This document shows, in pieces, positions 46,260 through 58,869 of a stretch of 64,000 nucleotides of DNA. The first letter of the stretch is position 1. Each line of letters starts with the position of its first letter. Source of the DNA: Nipponacmea schrenckii. Taxonomy: Eukaryota; Mollusca; Gastropoda; Lottiidae. The stretch is taken from assembly GCA_030562195.1 (NCBI GenBank), contig JAUJPP010000005.1:12148826-12212825 (forward strand), written 5' to 3'. The position numbers and the translations under genes are program-made. The notes below the pieces were generated by a model, which did no database searches, was not told the origin of the DNA, and was given only the letters and a program-made list of their open reading frames with translations.

Positions 46260-49200
46260 TTCCACGTTGCTTATGATGTTTATATGATATTACGGTTTGT
46301 CAACTCTAAATCTCAAAACCATTACGCCCTCTGGGCTCAATATACAGTTCGATTCACAAATTATACCATTTATAGTCCCTTTCCCGCATAATCAAACGAT
46401 ACTACCTAGAGTTACAGGAAAAGTTACCAACTGTCTTTCACACAAAAACTGGTCGTAGCCTATTCCAGAAATAAAAACTTGCAGGATATACTTGTTCGGG
46501 GTAGATTAGATCCCATTGATGAATGAAATGTTTTCCAATTATCTTCATTTCAGAATCACTGGATATTATTTTTCAGTGAATATTTCGAACATATTTTTAA
46601 TTAACCAGCATTATATTTTACAGTGAATGGTTTGAGAAGAACATACTTTAATCAAAATATTTAAATTTTCGGGTCTACTTTTCAGAATTATTTTTCAGAT
46701 CTACTTTTCAAAATTACTTAGTATTTTTACTAGTATTAACTCAGTATTAACTCAGTATTAATACCACTATAGTAATCAAAACTTTAACCCTGTGCCAGTG
46801 CCTTTATTAAACAGTAACTTGTTACTTTCAATCACCCTAATCTCTAAATCTCATACTATATTCAATTTTAGATTTTTGTTTTGTTCGTTTTCATTTCTTT
46901 TAGCCTCAATCGGCATTAAAAAAAATAATAGTGACATCAAAAAAACAGTAGGGCAGACATAAACTACATAACGTTCAGGCATAGATCTAAAATAGACACA
47001 CTTCTATCGTAAAGCTGTCCACAACAAAGACTTTCCTTTGTTTGTAAGTTTGTAAGTGTCTTTGAGCTTGTCAAACCAATTCCGGACTATAAAGGTTGAC
47101 AACAACATCGTAAAATGTCAAACATGACATTCAATGCCACTTTTTTTTTCATGGTTCTTTTATTTGGGGCACAAGGACGTTTGGATTAAAGCACTTGTTC
47201 GCCTCTCACGGGAAAAAAATTCCATTGTAGAAGCATATAACAAAGGGTGATATAAATTACCCTACAGTTGCCCAACAGTATACTGTTATGGAGTGAGGTG
47301 ATTTGTGATCACTCGTTAATTTCAATCACCCCTGGTCCAACATTGAAACATTTGGCAATATAAATTAATGAATAAGTTTGAAAAAATTATACCTTGGGAC
47401 CCTGTATCGAATTTAAAAATTCGGGTCTTTTTAATAAGTGACTCGCCAAAGTATGTGAGACGAAAATAACGAACAGATTGGTAGATATAACAAACAGAAA
47501 ATTACTGAAATATCTAGAACTCTGTTCTAACCAGAATGGGTAAAGTAACACAGAAAATAAATGAAGTTACATAGCAATCAAGGGTTACACTAAACTTTGC
47601 ATTTCTATCTAACGAGTCACACTTTAACAACAACAAAAAACCACAATGTTTATTTTCAACTAATTGAATTTTGACCAACGTAAAAAGAATCAATTTTAGG
47701 GCAGGAAAAAGGAATTGAAGACTTTGTTGTTTAAACAATTTGTATATTGACTTTGGTTTAAAACGGCTCGCGAAGAATCTTGGAAAACCTGGTAAATTTA
47801 AACTTAGAAGGTTTGAAAATATCCCGGTGGTAGATTCAAGACGTTTTAGAATGTGGTGGAAAGCTTTAACACTTAAAATAGCGGAGTCGGTCTTTGTTGA
47901 CTTTGTCCACAAGACAATAATAGCACTAATACTGAATCTTAGATTTTTTGTTTGCTTAGACAATTTGAACGATTTAGTAGATTCGTCTATGGCCATCCTT
48001 ACACGTTGTGTACTTTTTTGAAAACCACTATTCCACTTCACCTCACTTGTTCTTTCTATTTTCAAATTTCCTTTTTTGCTGACTTATACCTCTTGACTTT
48101 TTGATGTTTTTGCCATATTTGCATCATTGTCCACAACATGACGTTTGCAATGTGCATCAGTACGAGGTGTAGAACAGTATGACGTAAAACAATATTTCTT
48201 CCCCCGTTGCCCACTACACAAAGTTAACCCTGGTAAAAAAAAAAATCGATGGAGAAAAATAAGACGTAAAACTTCAAATTATTCTATTTTACGTCTTGAC
48301 CACGATGCTCTGACAACTTGTGAATCGTTGTGTACTCACTGCACTGTATACCATCTAACCGTCAATGAAAAGTAGGATGTAAAACTCCATTCATTTCATT
48401 TTAACAGTGAATAGTTCGTTCAATAAAGGACATTAAACTCTATATCATTTATCTTTTTACCTGCTTGTTGAAATTCCCTCCATTGCGCAACGAAAACGAA
48501 CCTGATTGTCCTCTCTAGTTTTATTTCTTTCATTACACAACGCAAATAAATATGCCCTCAATTTCTGTTATTACAAAATGTAAGTGGTTAGGGAGGGGAG
48601 GGGAGGGGTATTTCAGGTTAGGGGGTTCATATACCCCAGCTGTCAATGGCCTTACACGCAATTTCAACGACTATACATGACCTCATTATGTTATAGCCCC
48701 CAGGCAATTCAGTTTTCTATCATCAATCATCCCTTTAATATCTTCTACATTGAATTTAACATGAAACTATGGTGATATTTTCACTTTTATATTCCTATAT
48801 AGCACGTCTTTACTTTCTTTTTCCAGGTTCTGCATTTTTTCACAAAGCAAATACAAACTTCGTCTTATAATTTGACAATTGTAAAAGCTGATTCCCCCTC
48901 TTAGTGATGCATATCGGAGGGTCTGACGTGCGAAAAGTGTCAAGTCCTTCGGATCAGACAATATACCGAAACTCAGATAGCTGCCCTGATGCCGATCGTA
49001 TATCTGAAACCCATATCTGCAGCAGGGCTCCAATAAATTAGCTAATATCAAGTCCTATATTGGAAATGTAATCTCTGTCAGCATTGGAAGATGCACCTCA
49101 CTTGTTAATTTGGCTGTCTGATGATAATTGTGTATCTGAAACATGTGCAGCGACATAATATGAACTTCTGATTTCTTGTATACTGTTTATGATATTTCTA

Positions 49201-49325
49201 AATTTTTCCCAACCGTAACACTTTTTAAGATAACTACCACATGTATTTGATTCGTTTTATGTAAATAATATAACCACCTTACCTTCAATGGCTTGTATCC
49301 ATTGTCTTGTATACATATCATTTTG
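46260..49325. other. Gene-poor stretch with one long unexplained frame
   Basis: The longest frame (48,065-47,514, minus, 183 codons) begins with TTG rather than ATG and has basic, hydrophobic, low-information sequence; a 93-codon plus frame overlaps it. Neither shows a known domain, so I do not call a gene. 48,370-48,400 has a lone tail piece of the 51-bp family. Confidence 0.4.
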
Positions 49326-49329
49326 ACAG

Positions 49330-49425
49330 AATTAACCCAGTGGTGATACCTCCGCCGATACCAAGCTGGTAGTCTGCCAGGCGATCAGGTGCTGTGGATT
49401 CGAATCTGTTCTATGTTAACAAGGA
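49330..49425 (+). repeat. Possible tRNA-derived SINE head
   Basis: GGATTCGAATC at about 49,395-49,405 fits a Pol III B-box, preceded by AAGCTGGTAGTCTGCC, a weak A-box region, at the expected distance. No poly-A tail or target duplication identified. Confidence 0.35.
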
Positions 49426-51395
49426 TGCCGAGGAGACAAATAGTGTTTTCTTTGGTTTCAATCCTTTTCTCCAATATGTCTTATCACAATCTTCAAAGAT
49501 ATATCCAAGCTTCTGTCTATTTCAGCAAAAATCATTAAATTTCAAAAGACACCAAGACAACGTTACGTCCAAATAATGTTCACCGTTTGTAAATTTTGAG
49601 AGAAAGCAGGCATCAGAAAACAGCGTTAGCCACAACATTCAAAATCACTTAAAAAGTCTGTTTTGAACAAATTCAATAACGTTTAGTCTTCAGACAAATA
49701 AGAGAAAAAAGGCTTTGAAATTTTCCAGTACAAGATCTTTCAGCATTAAGCGGAATAAATCTGCAATTCCAAAGATTCTTAACGGAAATTAAATTCCATT
49801 TGAAGAGTTTTTCTCTGATTAAAACTTCACGATTCTTATTAGACGACAAACATCAACTGGTCGTGTTATAATGATTCAATCGCCAAGAGATTGAAATATT
49901 TCTGTGGAAAATACGACCAGCTATCAGCTATTGTCAGTGGTTGTATTAAATAAGAATCACTCGTAGCAAATCGATGATCAACAATGGTTTTATCCCGATC
50001 ACATCTCAAATCGTGCAAACCAATTGTCGGTTGTCGTAATTTTAATAACTATCATCATTGAATGATCGTGTTGGAAATATAACTGGTTGATGGAACAATC
50101 TGTTAAAACATTTTTCATGTCAGTTCTATACATGAATTACAGTCCATTTACAATTAAAGTAACATTGTCACGAACTTTAATTCCAGTAGTATACTTGTGT
50201 TCAATTCAGCCGAAAGCGAAAAATGTACGTGTGGTTTTAATGTTGTTAAACGATTTCAGAAACACAGAGATCGGGAGGTGTTACCGAATTTTTGAACATT
50301 CGAGTACGTCTTTAAGCAGAAATCACTAAAGACCTGTATCTAAATGATGGAAATCCAAAATTTTTCGGCTCTCAAGTCAACAGGTACCGCCAAGATGCGT
50401 TACTCGAAAAAACGGCTGTTGTTATGAGCACATAGCTAAATTGGATCATTCAAGGTATTCAAGGAAGAAGTTAAAGTCCAGCGTTGACAGAAAGAACAAT
50501 TCATCACTTTCCAGAATAATTCACACTTACTTTAACATGAATTTTATGTTTATAGAACGTTGAGTTTACGTTGTCAGTCGATAATTCAATCAAACATGTA
50601 TCGAAGTTTCAATATTCATTTAATTTTAATGATTTTCCGTCTGATTTTCACCTAATGTGAAAAGCCATACACGCTATGTAATATTCGAGATTAGAGCACA
50701 TATTAATTCTGATATACCACACCACAAAAGTCGTTACACATGTTACAAATCCATGTTATATTACATAAACGATACTTATAGTATAGTTATTAACATTGAT
50801 ATACCACATCGGCGACGACTATACTTTTAAAATAAATACCTGTACACACCGACCGCGTCTGTTCACCTTCGAATCACGACAGGTTTTGTGAGCAGATTTT
50901 AAAATCAGCGACTTCTGCTAACATCTGCCAAACGTCAACAAACATCGTAACGTCATATGGCAGACGACACAACATTCCCGCGCTCTCAATATCAAGTCAG
51001 CTGGCACGCGTAAGGTTATGTTAGTTTTTCCACTTGGGTGATTTTGTGATAAATAATGTGTACCCACAAATATAGTATACAGCCAGATAGCATAACATTA
51101 AAGGTATGGTATAGTTTGATTAAATTTATGCTCCACTACCAAGACTTTGTACCAGCTGAAAGTTTCAGTTTCATATGAATGAAAGGCGAATGCTTTCTAC
51201 ATTGGTAATAATAATAATCATTTTTTTTATATTCAGGTATACAAGTTTACCTTAAGTACCCCTTTTGAAAAAAACCTTGGCCACATACTTTCATTTGTTT
51301 ACGATTTATATATCCAAATAAACAAATTCTGAATGGATATTGAATAAAGCATTAAATACAGCAAAGCCTTTAGGACCTAATATTTACCATAATGC
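49426..51395. other. Intergenic, nothing recognised
   Basis: No exon, RNA gene or tandem array that I can support. Confidence 0.4.
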
Positions 51396-51720
51396 AGACA
51401 TAACACCCTTTGTCGTCCCCTTCAATACAACCAGTAACAAAGCATGCAAGATAGTTCATACCCATTATAATAGTCTTCAAGTGAAATTCCCAAATGATGA
51501 TAAACAGAAAATGATTATCGCATATTCCAAAATAAGAACTTAAGTGACAATCTTGTTCATAGCAAACTAAACATAATCAGCACATAATAGGTACTATACG
51601 TCTCTAATTTCAGATCAGAACAGAAGATCATCCAACAGATCCAGACTCTTTATCTCAATTTCTCTATAAAATATTTGTTCCGCCCTCGGCCTGTACATCT
51701 GGGAGAATCAATCCCTCTCT
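51340..51720 (+). repeat. Penelope-like element remnant, copy 2
   Basis: One frame reads VVPFNTTSNKACKIVHTHYN then KMIIAYSKIRT before a stop. That matches the stretch between reverse transcriptase and endonuclease of Penelope-like elements. The second half aligns with 41,022-41,262. Both copies are broken by stops and gaps. Confidence 0.6.
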
Positions 51721-52425
51721 TCTATGAAAACCGCATATAATAATATTCTCAAAAAGTTGAACTATTTATATCCGTTTGAAAGTTTAACTTAAAACACAAT
51801 TATCAAAAGCAAACTATATCTTTAATTCATAGAACAAGATCAATCAAGTGTACAGCAAAAGAAAGATGTACTTCAAGGAGATGTTATAATTTGATTTATT
51901 TAGAGCTTTAATACGAGCTAATTGAAGACACTATCTTCGCCTCTTTTGTTTGGCAGTTTCAATTGGTGTGAGATCTTTTTTGAAGCGGACTACATTTATG
52001 ATTGTTCACAGCATTGCCTGTCAGAAATAAGAGATTCTTTTTCTTATTGTAACATGTGTTTCATTCGTAGTGTGAGCCATATGGAAACAAATGAAATTGA
52101 GCTTTGCTTTCTATGTTTTAAATATTGTTCCAAAATAGTAAAGACGTTTCAATGCCAGACACTATGACATCAGGTGTTCAGGCAAGTATGAAGCCAACAA
52201 TCCCAGGTCCTGCATCGCCCAAAATTTCATTTTATAACCGTAATGCCTCAAACATGCAAAATGTCACAAACAATAAAATAGCGTAAACGCTCTATAAATT
52301 TTTTTATTTTTCACATTGTATGAATAAATCGCACCAAGATTTCGGGCCCCCTAAGCCAACCCATCCACCGATTAGACCCATTTCTTTACAAACTTTCCCC
52401 ATTTACATAATAATTGTAAGATATT
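51721..52425. other. Intergenic, nothing recognised
   Basis: A plus frame at 51,922-52,167 is Cys-rich (81 codons) but lacks splice signals or a recognised motif. Confidence 0.35.
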
Positions 52426-52429
52426 ACAA

Positions 52430-52745
52430 GAAGAGTAGAACAACACAAGAATACCAGGACTAAACAGGAACAGTAGGATAACGCACGAATAGTAGGATAA
52501 TGCACGATTAGTAAGATAACACAACAATATTAGGATAACATAAAAACATAAAAACAGTAGGATAACACTAGACTTGTAGATTTAACACAGGCATAGTAGG
52601 ATAATACAAAAACAGTAAGATAACAGAAGAATGGTAGGCTAACACAGGGATAGTAGGATAACACGAGAACAGTAGGATAACACAAAATTTGTATTAAAAC
52701 ACAAAAAAGTAAGATAACACAAGACAAGTAAGCTTAAACAACAGT
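52430..52745. repeat. Irregular repeat of AGTAGGATAACAC units
   Basis: Around 16 units of 18-20 bp (AGTAGGATAACACAAGAAC and variants) with varied length. Lies just downstream of the ankyrin/RING copy 1 gene. Confidence 0.85.
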
Positions 52746-52844
52746 AATACATAGATAACACACACACGCCCAAACCTTCCAAAGCTGGATAGAATATTCT
52801 TCTAGTATTATCATAAGCAAAGCAAATTATATTTATATCCAGTT

Positions 52845-52850
52845 TTTATT
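52845..52850 (-). promoter_or_regulatory. Polyadenylation signal of ankyrin/RING copy 1
   Basis: AATAAA on the minus strand, 26 bases after the stop codon at 52,878-52,876. Confidence 0.5.
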
Positions 52851-52875
52851 TTCATCCGGGAAGCCACCAATTCCT

Positions 52876-55800
52876 TTACTGGATACTACATTCGGGTTCT
52901 TCTGTACCTGGAATAAACCAAGTTTGATAGGGTCACCATTATAAATATGAGCTGGTAAAATAAATATTTAGACGATGTATCAATTCAAGCAAGTTGTCTA
53001 TCGATGGCTCTCTTCCAAGGGAATCGAACCTTTTGCTTACGGGGCAAATAAAAAAAGATGTATCTATATGTAAGAAAAACATCTTCGGTTCATTAAGGAT
53101 CCTTTCCTTCAGTTCGTCTTTGGCAACCTCTTGACATTGATTATCCAATATTATCCGTTCCCATTTACAGCTGGGTCGACTGGGTCATCGGGTCTTTTTA
53201 AAAGGCTTATTTTCGCATTGACCTTTCATGGATCTTTGAGGAAGCAATGGCTAAATGACCCATCTAGGGCCAATAATATCATGTTACTGTAGCGTGATTA
53301 ACTCCACAAATGTCTGTTTCGTGTTTCATGGACAAGATATAGAGTGTGGAAGGGGAGAGTACTCAAAGTAAAAGAAAACTTACCACCTATGGCCATTCGT
53401 TGTGAATTAGACTGTTCACATACCGGGCATATATCAGCTTTGAGAGCACATCCTCGACAAACACACTTGTGACCACATGGTTGAAGGGTGATATTAGCCA
53501 TTCTCGACATACATCGTGCGCATGGCACAGGAAGGCCTAAGATTTCAGCAAGAGTCTTTTTTTCTTCACTTTCAGGAAATGGTATTGCCCCTCCTCCTTG
53601 TCTGAAATATTGATTTATGTTTATGTAGAGGGCATGTCGACTCGGCATTTCTTTGCTTAAGCCTCTAGTAATGTCATAGCCTGAGGTCGGGGGTCTATAA
53701 GCTGCCCTGAGTCGGTCACTATGAGCCAACGGATTGCTGTGGAATGAATTGGGCCTGGGGGTGCCATGGTTAAATGGTCCACCTAGGCCAATGATATCGC
53801 CGTACTTTTGTGTGATAAACTCCTTACTTTTGTGTGATAAACTCGGCCAATCTCCGTTTCATGGTTACATCAGTACAACATTCTACAGGCGTTTTTCCGT
53901 CAACATTCTTTATATCTGTCCTAGCGCCATTTTCTACCAGATATTTCGCCACCTGGATTCTGTCCTCACTTCCAGTGTTTACTGACAGACCAATCATAGT
54001 TGCCAACTGAAATTCAATAAAAAAAAACTGTCCGTTATGTGTTAATATGGTAGATAAACTATGAAACGCCAAGTAACCTTACAACAGATTGACTAGTTCA
54101 ACAGACAAAATAATAAAAAAACACTACGCAACGTTATAACAGATTTATTCGTTTAGTAGACATAACCAGAAAATCATAACGTAAAAAAAAACACTAAGTA
54201 ACATTATAACAGAGTGACACGTTCACTAGACAAAACGATTTAAAAAAAAACTCGAAAGAATAGAAGGTATAAAATACTTACTAGTTGTTCCACGCCCACA
54301 CGAGAGTTTCTTCCTGTACAACAGCCGTGCAGAGGGCTGTTTTTCATTCCATCAAGGGCATTGACATCGGCATCTGTTGAAGATGGAAGATAAAGATTAT
54401 GACAACATCGTGATATGACAATGCGGACCATTTGTCGATGAAGATCCTCTAAAATGAGAACTGATGATAAACCAAACTTCGCTGAACACCTTATGCCATA
54501 CTGTCGTTTGTTATCTTCTCCCTTTCAGAGAGTACAAATAACATAGATTCTGTTTCGTCATTTTCATTTTAATCTTTCTCTGAGATTTCTTGATTAATTG
54601 GCCTATGCTATGCAAAAGGGTAAAAATGCCCTCTTCCCACTCCAACAAACAAATAAGTGCTATACGAAATACTTTTGAGATTTTAAGTTAAGATCAAGGA
54701 CCTTGCCTTTCTGAATCAAAAGCTGAACACATGCCAAATTACCCTGTTTGGCAGCTAACATGAGGGGCGTAGAGCCATTCAAGATTTTGCTGTTGACGTC
54801 TGCGTTTCCCTACAAGAAAGAAATAAAGTCACTACAATGTAGATAAAATGTAGAAGGGAAAAGGGGGTGGGGTGGGACTGCTGTTTCGGAATATCTAAGA
54901 ATATAGAGTGATATCTGTGAGTACACGTTTGGACGAGTGCACCCGTGACCAAATCAAATTCAAAATATGTCCGTTCTATCTATTCCCTGAGTAATTGTGA
55001 AAAAGAGAGAACTTTAAAAGAGGAATATTTTATTCAAAAATTTAAACCTTTATTGAATAGGCGATAAAATCTCTTTTAAATTCACATTTGTTGAATTACA
55101 TAATAGTTATTCATTCGAATTCCTTCATAATGACGTTATAATTGATATACGCCAATTTCATTCATGCAATGTCTCATTGAAGATACTACTGAAACATGTA
55201 GGAGATAAAATGTTTGTGTTATTAACTTGATATATATACTACTGTGCATCAGAGACCACCTACTATACTTATATAATATATATATTTGTGTATTTAAACC
55301 AAAATGGTAATAGTAATACTTAATATCTTATATACACTAGCCTTTTCAATCAGAAGTTTAGCGCATTCTGTATGATTGTTCGCTGCAGCAATATGTAGAG
55401 CTGTAAATCCATCAGGTTTTTTTACGTTTACCAGCGACTGGTCTAGATCTAATATTGTATCCACAGCACTTTGATTGAAAACAGAAAACAGAAAATCATA
55501 TTAAAAACAGGGTTGGTTGTAATATTTTACCCACAGAACTTCGTTGAAAACAAACAAAAAGCAATAAAATCTTGGGGTTGGAAAATGATCACAAATTGGT
55601 GAGGGGAGGGTCGATCAGTCGGGGGCATGTCCTTTGAGAATCTAGAAACCTACATTGCTTGGTCTTTAAAGGCCGCGTAATGTAACATATTGAAAGCCTC
55701 TTTGTTGACAATTCCCAGGTTGGTTACTTTACACAAAACAGCTATCGAGTCTTTACTTCTTGACGATATAGCATCATGTAGTGCGGTATTACCATCAAAA

Positions 55801-58800
55801 TCCTACAAAATATAAATAAGTGGGTGGTAAAATTTGTCACTTTTGTTCGATGTTTTCGTTTTAGAGGTTTGAACTTATGACTTGTATCTGATGCTTCCAT
55901 AAAATACGACAATATTTATGCTGTAGCAGCAGATTATAATTATGATAATGATGACGGTGATGTTGATGTTGATGATGATGGGGGTATTGATGATGGTGAT
56001 GATGTTGATGATTGTAATGATGATGATGGTGGTGATGGTGGTAATGGTGGTTATGGCGAGGGGATGATGATGGTGATGATGGTGAGGGGATGGTGAGGGG
56101 ATGATGATGGTGATGATGATGTTGGTAATGATGATGGTGGTAGTGATGGTGGCTGTATAAAAGAAGGTAAGTGGAGGTATACCTGTAAATTGACATCACA
56201 ACCCTTGTTAATAATCATCTCCACCAAACTACTATAATCACAAATAGCTGCGACGCGTAGAGCTGTTTTGCCATTGTTGTTGACAATATTCACATCGGTA
56301 CCTCTTTCAATCAGCAACTTTCCAATAGCTGGCTCTTTGCTATACAAGAAATGTAATTTGTCATACTTATATATATATATATTTCTAAACATTATATTGT
56401 TTTCCGATTCATAAAACATGAACATATTAAAACCTAATAATAATAAATTCTACTCACCCGTCTAAAGCAGACATAAGTGCTGTGTCACCATCCTTATCAA
56501 CTTTATTAACATCAGCTCCCTTGTTCAACAGTTCTTCTACAATGTCACGATAGCCTTGATTGCTGGCCATACATAGTGGGGTAATACCATTATATGTTGT
56601 GTTCACCTGAAATCAAACATTTGGGTAAAGACAGGACTGTGAAACATTCTAATAAATGTATTGAAGACAATATTAAAAAAGTGTTGGGAGAATATCTAGT
56701 CCCTTTGGACGTTGATAAATGCTGTATACATGCAAAGCCCCATTTTACATATTAAAGTAAAAATGGCCGACCACTAAGCCACGGGCGAAAGAACTCCGCC
56801 TTATAATTGAAATAACTTCATTACTAAGTGGAATGATACATCAACAATTACACCAATTTGTTTCTACAGAGTCTGTGATAACATATATCTAACTCGCAGA
56901 CCTTGTGAATTTGGATTTCAATATTGACAAAGAAAGAAATTGATAAGTATTCACCTATACAGCAAGTTTACTTAGAGAGACCTACTCTATACAGGTGATC
57001 TGAAACTAACTCAGGTGTTTTTACAACTACAGGTAATACCGAGTTAAAGTGACTCTATCTGCAATCTGAATAATGTCGGCCAAAAAAATTCAAACTACGC
57101 TGCCACGTACCCAAAAGAACCCTAACTGAAACATCTACGGATGAAACAGGTTCAGAGCTGGACAAAATAAATCACTCTCGAAAAAATCACGTATCGCCTC
57201 GGCGTCATGATTACTTCCTCCCAACTTGATGTGGCACTTACGAACTTCTTTGACAAAATGAAAGTTGAAGTTACAGATGAATTAACAGCAGAATTATTGG
57301 AAACATTTCACTCCACCAAACTCGAACTTCAATCCAAAATAGAATCTTTAACACATCAGTGCAATGAACTTAAAAGTAAAAATAGTTTAATTGGCAAGTA
57401 AAAATATTAATACTGAGGGGATTGCGAAGGAAGCCATCCATATAAGAAATAGAAATGAACAATATTCTCGTAAGTTTAATGTACAAGTCCTAGGTTTGAT
57501 AGAAAAGCCAACATAAAATTTTCGAGAAGAGATGAAAAGTCCTCCCATATCATGTGCAAACGTGAAAATTGAAGACATAGACATTGTTGCTGTGCATAGA
57601 ATTCCTTGCTGAAAACCATCCTAACCAAAACCAATTGTTCTCAAATTTCTTAAATCGGAGAAAAAGACAGAAATAATGCACAAGAGACAGATGTTCAAAT
57701 CCAACAGCATAATGTTATTTGATGATTTTACAAGGCGTAACTGATAAACCGCCTTAAACATAATGAACATATTGAAAATGCGTGGTATTTCAATGGCAAT
57801 ATCCATTTAAAAACAGTTCAAAAAGAGAGACTAAAATGCGATTTATTCGACAATATTAACGAAAAAAATCCTCCATCGTCGAACCGTGAAACTGTTTAAA
57901 AAAATCGAATTAAAGGAGCACTATCGCTTTATTCAGATCTACATCCTCGTGAACGCAGGTTTACGTGGAAACAAAATACTCCTCCCATACAAAGTAGAAT
58001 AGACTATTGGCTTATTACAGAAACAAATTCACGCTATATCAAAGAAGCTGGAATAATACCTACACTCAGCAATCCTAATTGAATATATCATGTAACTGAA
58101 AGAAAGGTTCAAAATTATTATTCTTTTTATTCATCACTAACACAAGATAAAAATTACATAAATTTCATAAATCAATCTCTTGAAACTTGGGAAATGATTT
58201 TTATTGGCTTAACCGATAGACGCGGTCTGTGGGACTTTTTGAAATATAAAATTAAACAGGCAACTATATATAATATATTGCAAGAAAAAACAAAAAATTA
58301 AAGATAAAATAAACAATAACTAGAAGATGAATTTGAACAGGGAGAAATCAATATATCAATAATACTAGAAGACAGTCAAAAGCCAGCTCAACACGAAAAA
58401 ATTCAAAAGAGATTTAACGAATATATAATGAAGAAGCACAAGGCGCTATTATAAGGTCTAAAGAGGGTGACAAAAATTAAAAATTCTTTTTAAGCTTAGA
58501 AAAACAAAAACAAAAATCCACAAGTATAATACAAATTACAAAGTGAAACGGAAAACTCATTAAACATGTGATTGTATATCAATTTTAAATTATGGACAAT
58601 TTTGTATATATGTTGTAAACTGTATATGGTTGTATTTTTTCTTGAATAAAATGTGAAAAAAAACCCCTTAAAAACCCAATTTTGTAAAAAAAAGAAAACA
58701 TAGAAACATCTACTTACCGATCCTGGGTTATCAGTCAGGATTTTTTTAACTTGGCTCAAATCATTTTGACTTGTTGCAACAAACAGGATTGGAATAGTCA

Positions 58801-58866
58801 CTGATTGGGACATCTCTTCGGCAAATCCGCTTGCCTTTAGCATGTGCATTAAGGGATTGTTGAAAG
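52876..58866 (-). CDS. Ankyrin-repeat RING protein, MIB-like E3 ligase, copy 1 (5' incomplete)
   Basis: Likely E3 ubiquitin ligase: ankyrin repeats for target binding and a C-terminal RING for E2 recruitment, as in mind-bomb proteins. Exons: 58866-58718, 56606-56458, 56339-56183, 55802-55654, 55468-55342, 54809-54707, 54373-54282, 54006-53828, 53601-53384, 52907-52876. Phases agree, about 450 codons. Ankyrin signatures include NGITPLCMAS, DGDTALMSAL, NGKTALRVAA, DGNTALHDAI, DGFTALHIAAA and GSTPLMLAAKQG. The RING has CARC, PCGHKCVCRGC and CPVC; the last exon encodes TEEPECSIQ and stop. Two donors are GC instead of GT (after 55,342 and 54,707), where copy 2 has GT. No ATG exon was found; a phase-compatible ATG frame at 59,742-59,652 lies in repetitive DNA and is doubtful. 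No MIB/HERC2 or ZZ domain is visible upstream. Confidence 0.85.
53150..53290. repeat. Dispersed repeat with CCCATTTACAGCTGGGT core
   Basis: Core CCCATTTACAGCTGGGTCG at about 53,160 in the last intron of copy 1, with GGCTAAATGACCCATCTAGG near 53,249; a related piece GGTTAAATGGTCCACCTAGG occurs near 53,767. Confidence 0.5.
54069..54240 (+). repeat. 53-bp minisatellite, array 4 (about 3 copies)
   Basis: Diverged units with AGTAACCTTACAACAG, GTTTAGTAGACATAACC and GAGTGACACGTTCACTAGAC. Located in the intron between exons 54373-54282 and 54006-53828. Confidence 0.85.
54810..55340. other. Intron of ankyrin/RING copy 1
   Basis: No exon or array recognised; AT-rich. It follows the GC donor at 55,342. 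Confidence 0.45.
55930..56155. repeat. Trinucleotide-like (GAT/GGT) microsatellite in intron
   Basis: Imperfect GATGATGGTGATGATG sequence in the intron between exons 56339-56183 and 55802-55654. The His-rich and Ser/Pro-rich minus frames here are translations of the repeat. Confidence 0.95.
57040..58660 (+). mobile_element. Internally deleted LINE (Tx1/L1-like) in ankyrin intron
   Basis: Plus strand, opposite to the host gene. ORF1 parts: a coiled-coil-like segment (57,207-57,401), then NVQVLGL and PIVLKFLKSEKKTEIMHKRQ with DDFTRRN near 57,470-57,740. ORF2 parts: endonuclease end FTWKQN and SRIDYWLI (57,960-58,020), then WDFLKYKIKQATIYN, GAIIRSKEGDKN and FFLSLEK (58,230-58,500), which precede the reverse transcriptase in this clade. 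The reverse transcriptase and everything after are missing, and the element ends with TTGAATAAAATGTGAAAAAA at about 58,655. Several frameshifts. Domain order is known for Tx1/L1-type LINEs; the clade is inference. Confidence 0.8.
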
Positions 58867-58869
58867 CTA

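Noticed and set aside
47514..48065. 183-codon minus frame, the longest unassigned one
   Set aside because: Starts with TTG, no domain, a long frame on the other strand overlaps it; no splice or promoter support.
55861..56199. His-rich 112-codon minus frame
   Set aside because: Translation of a GAT/GGT microsatellite in an intron.
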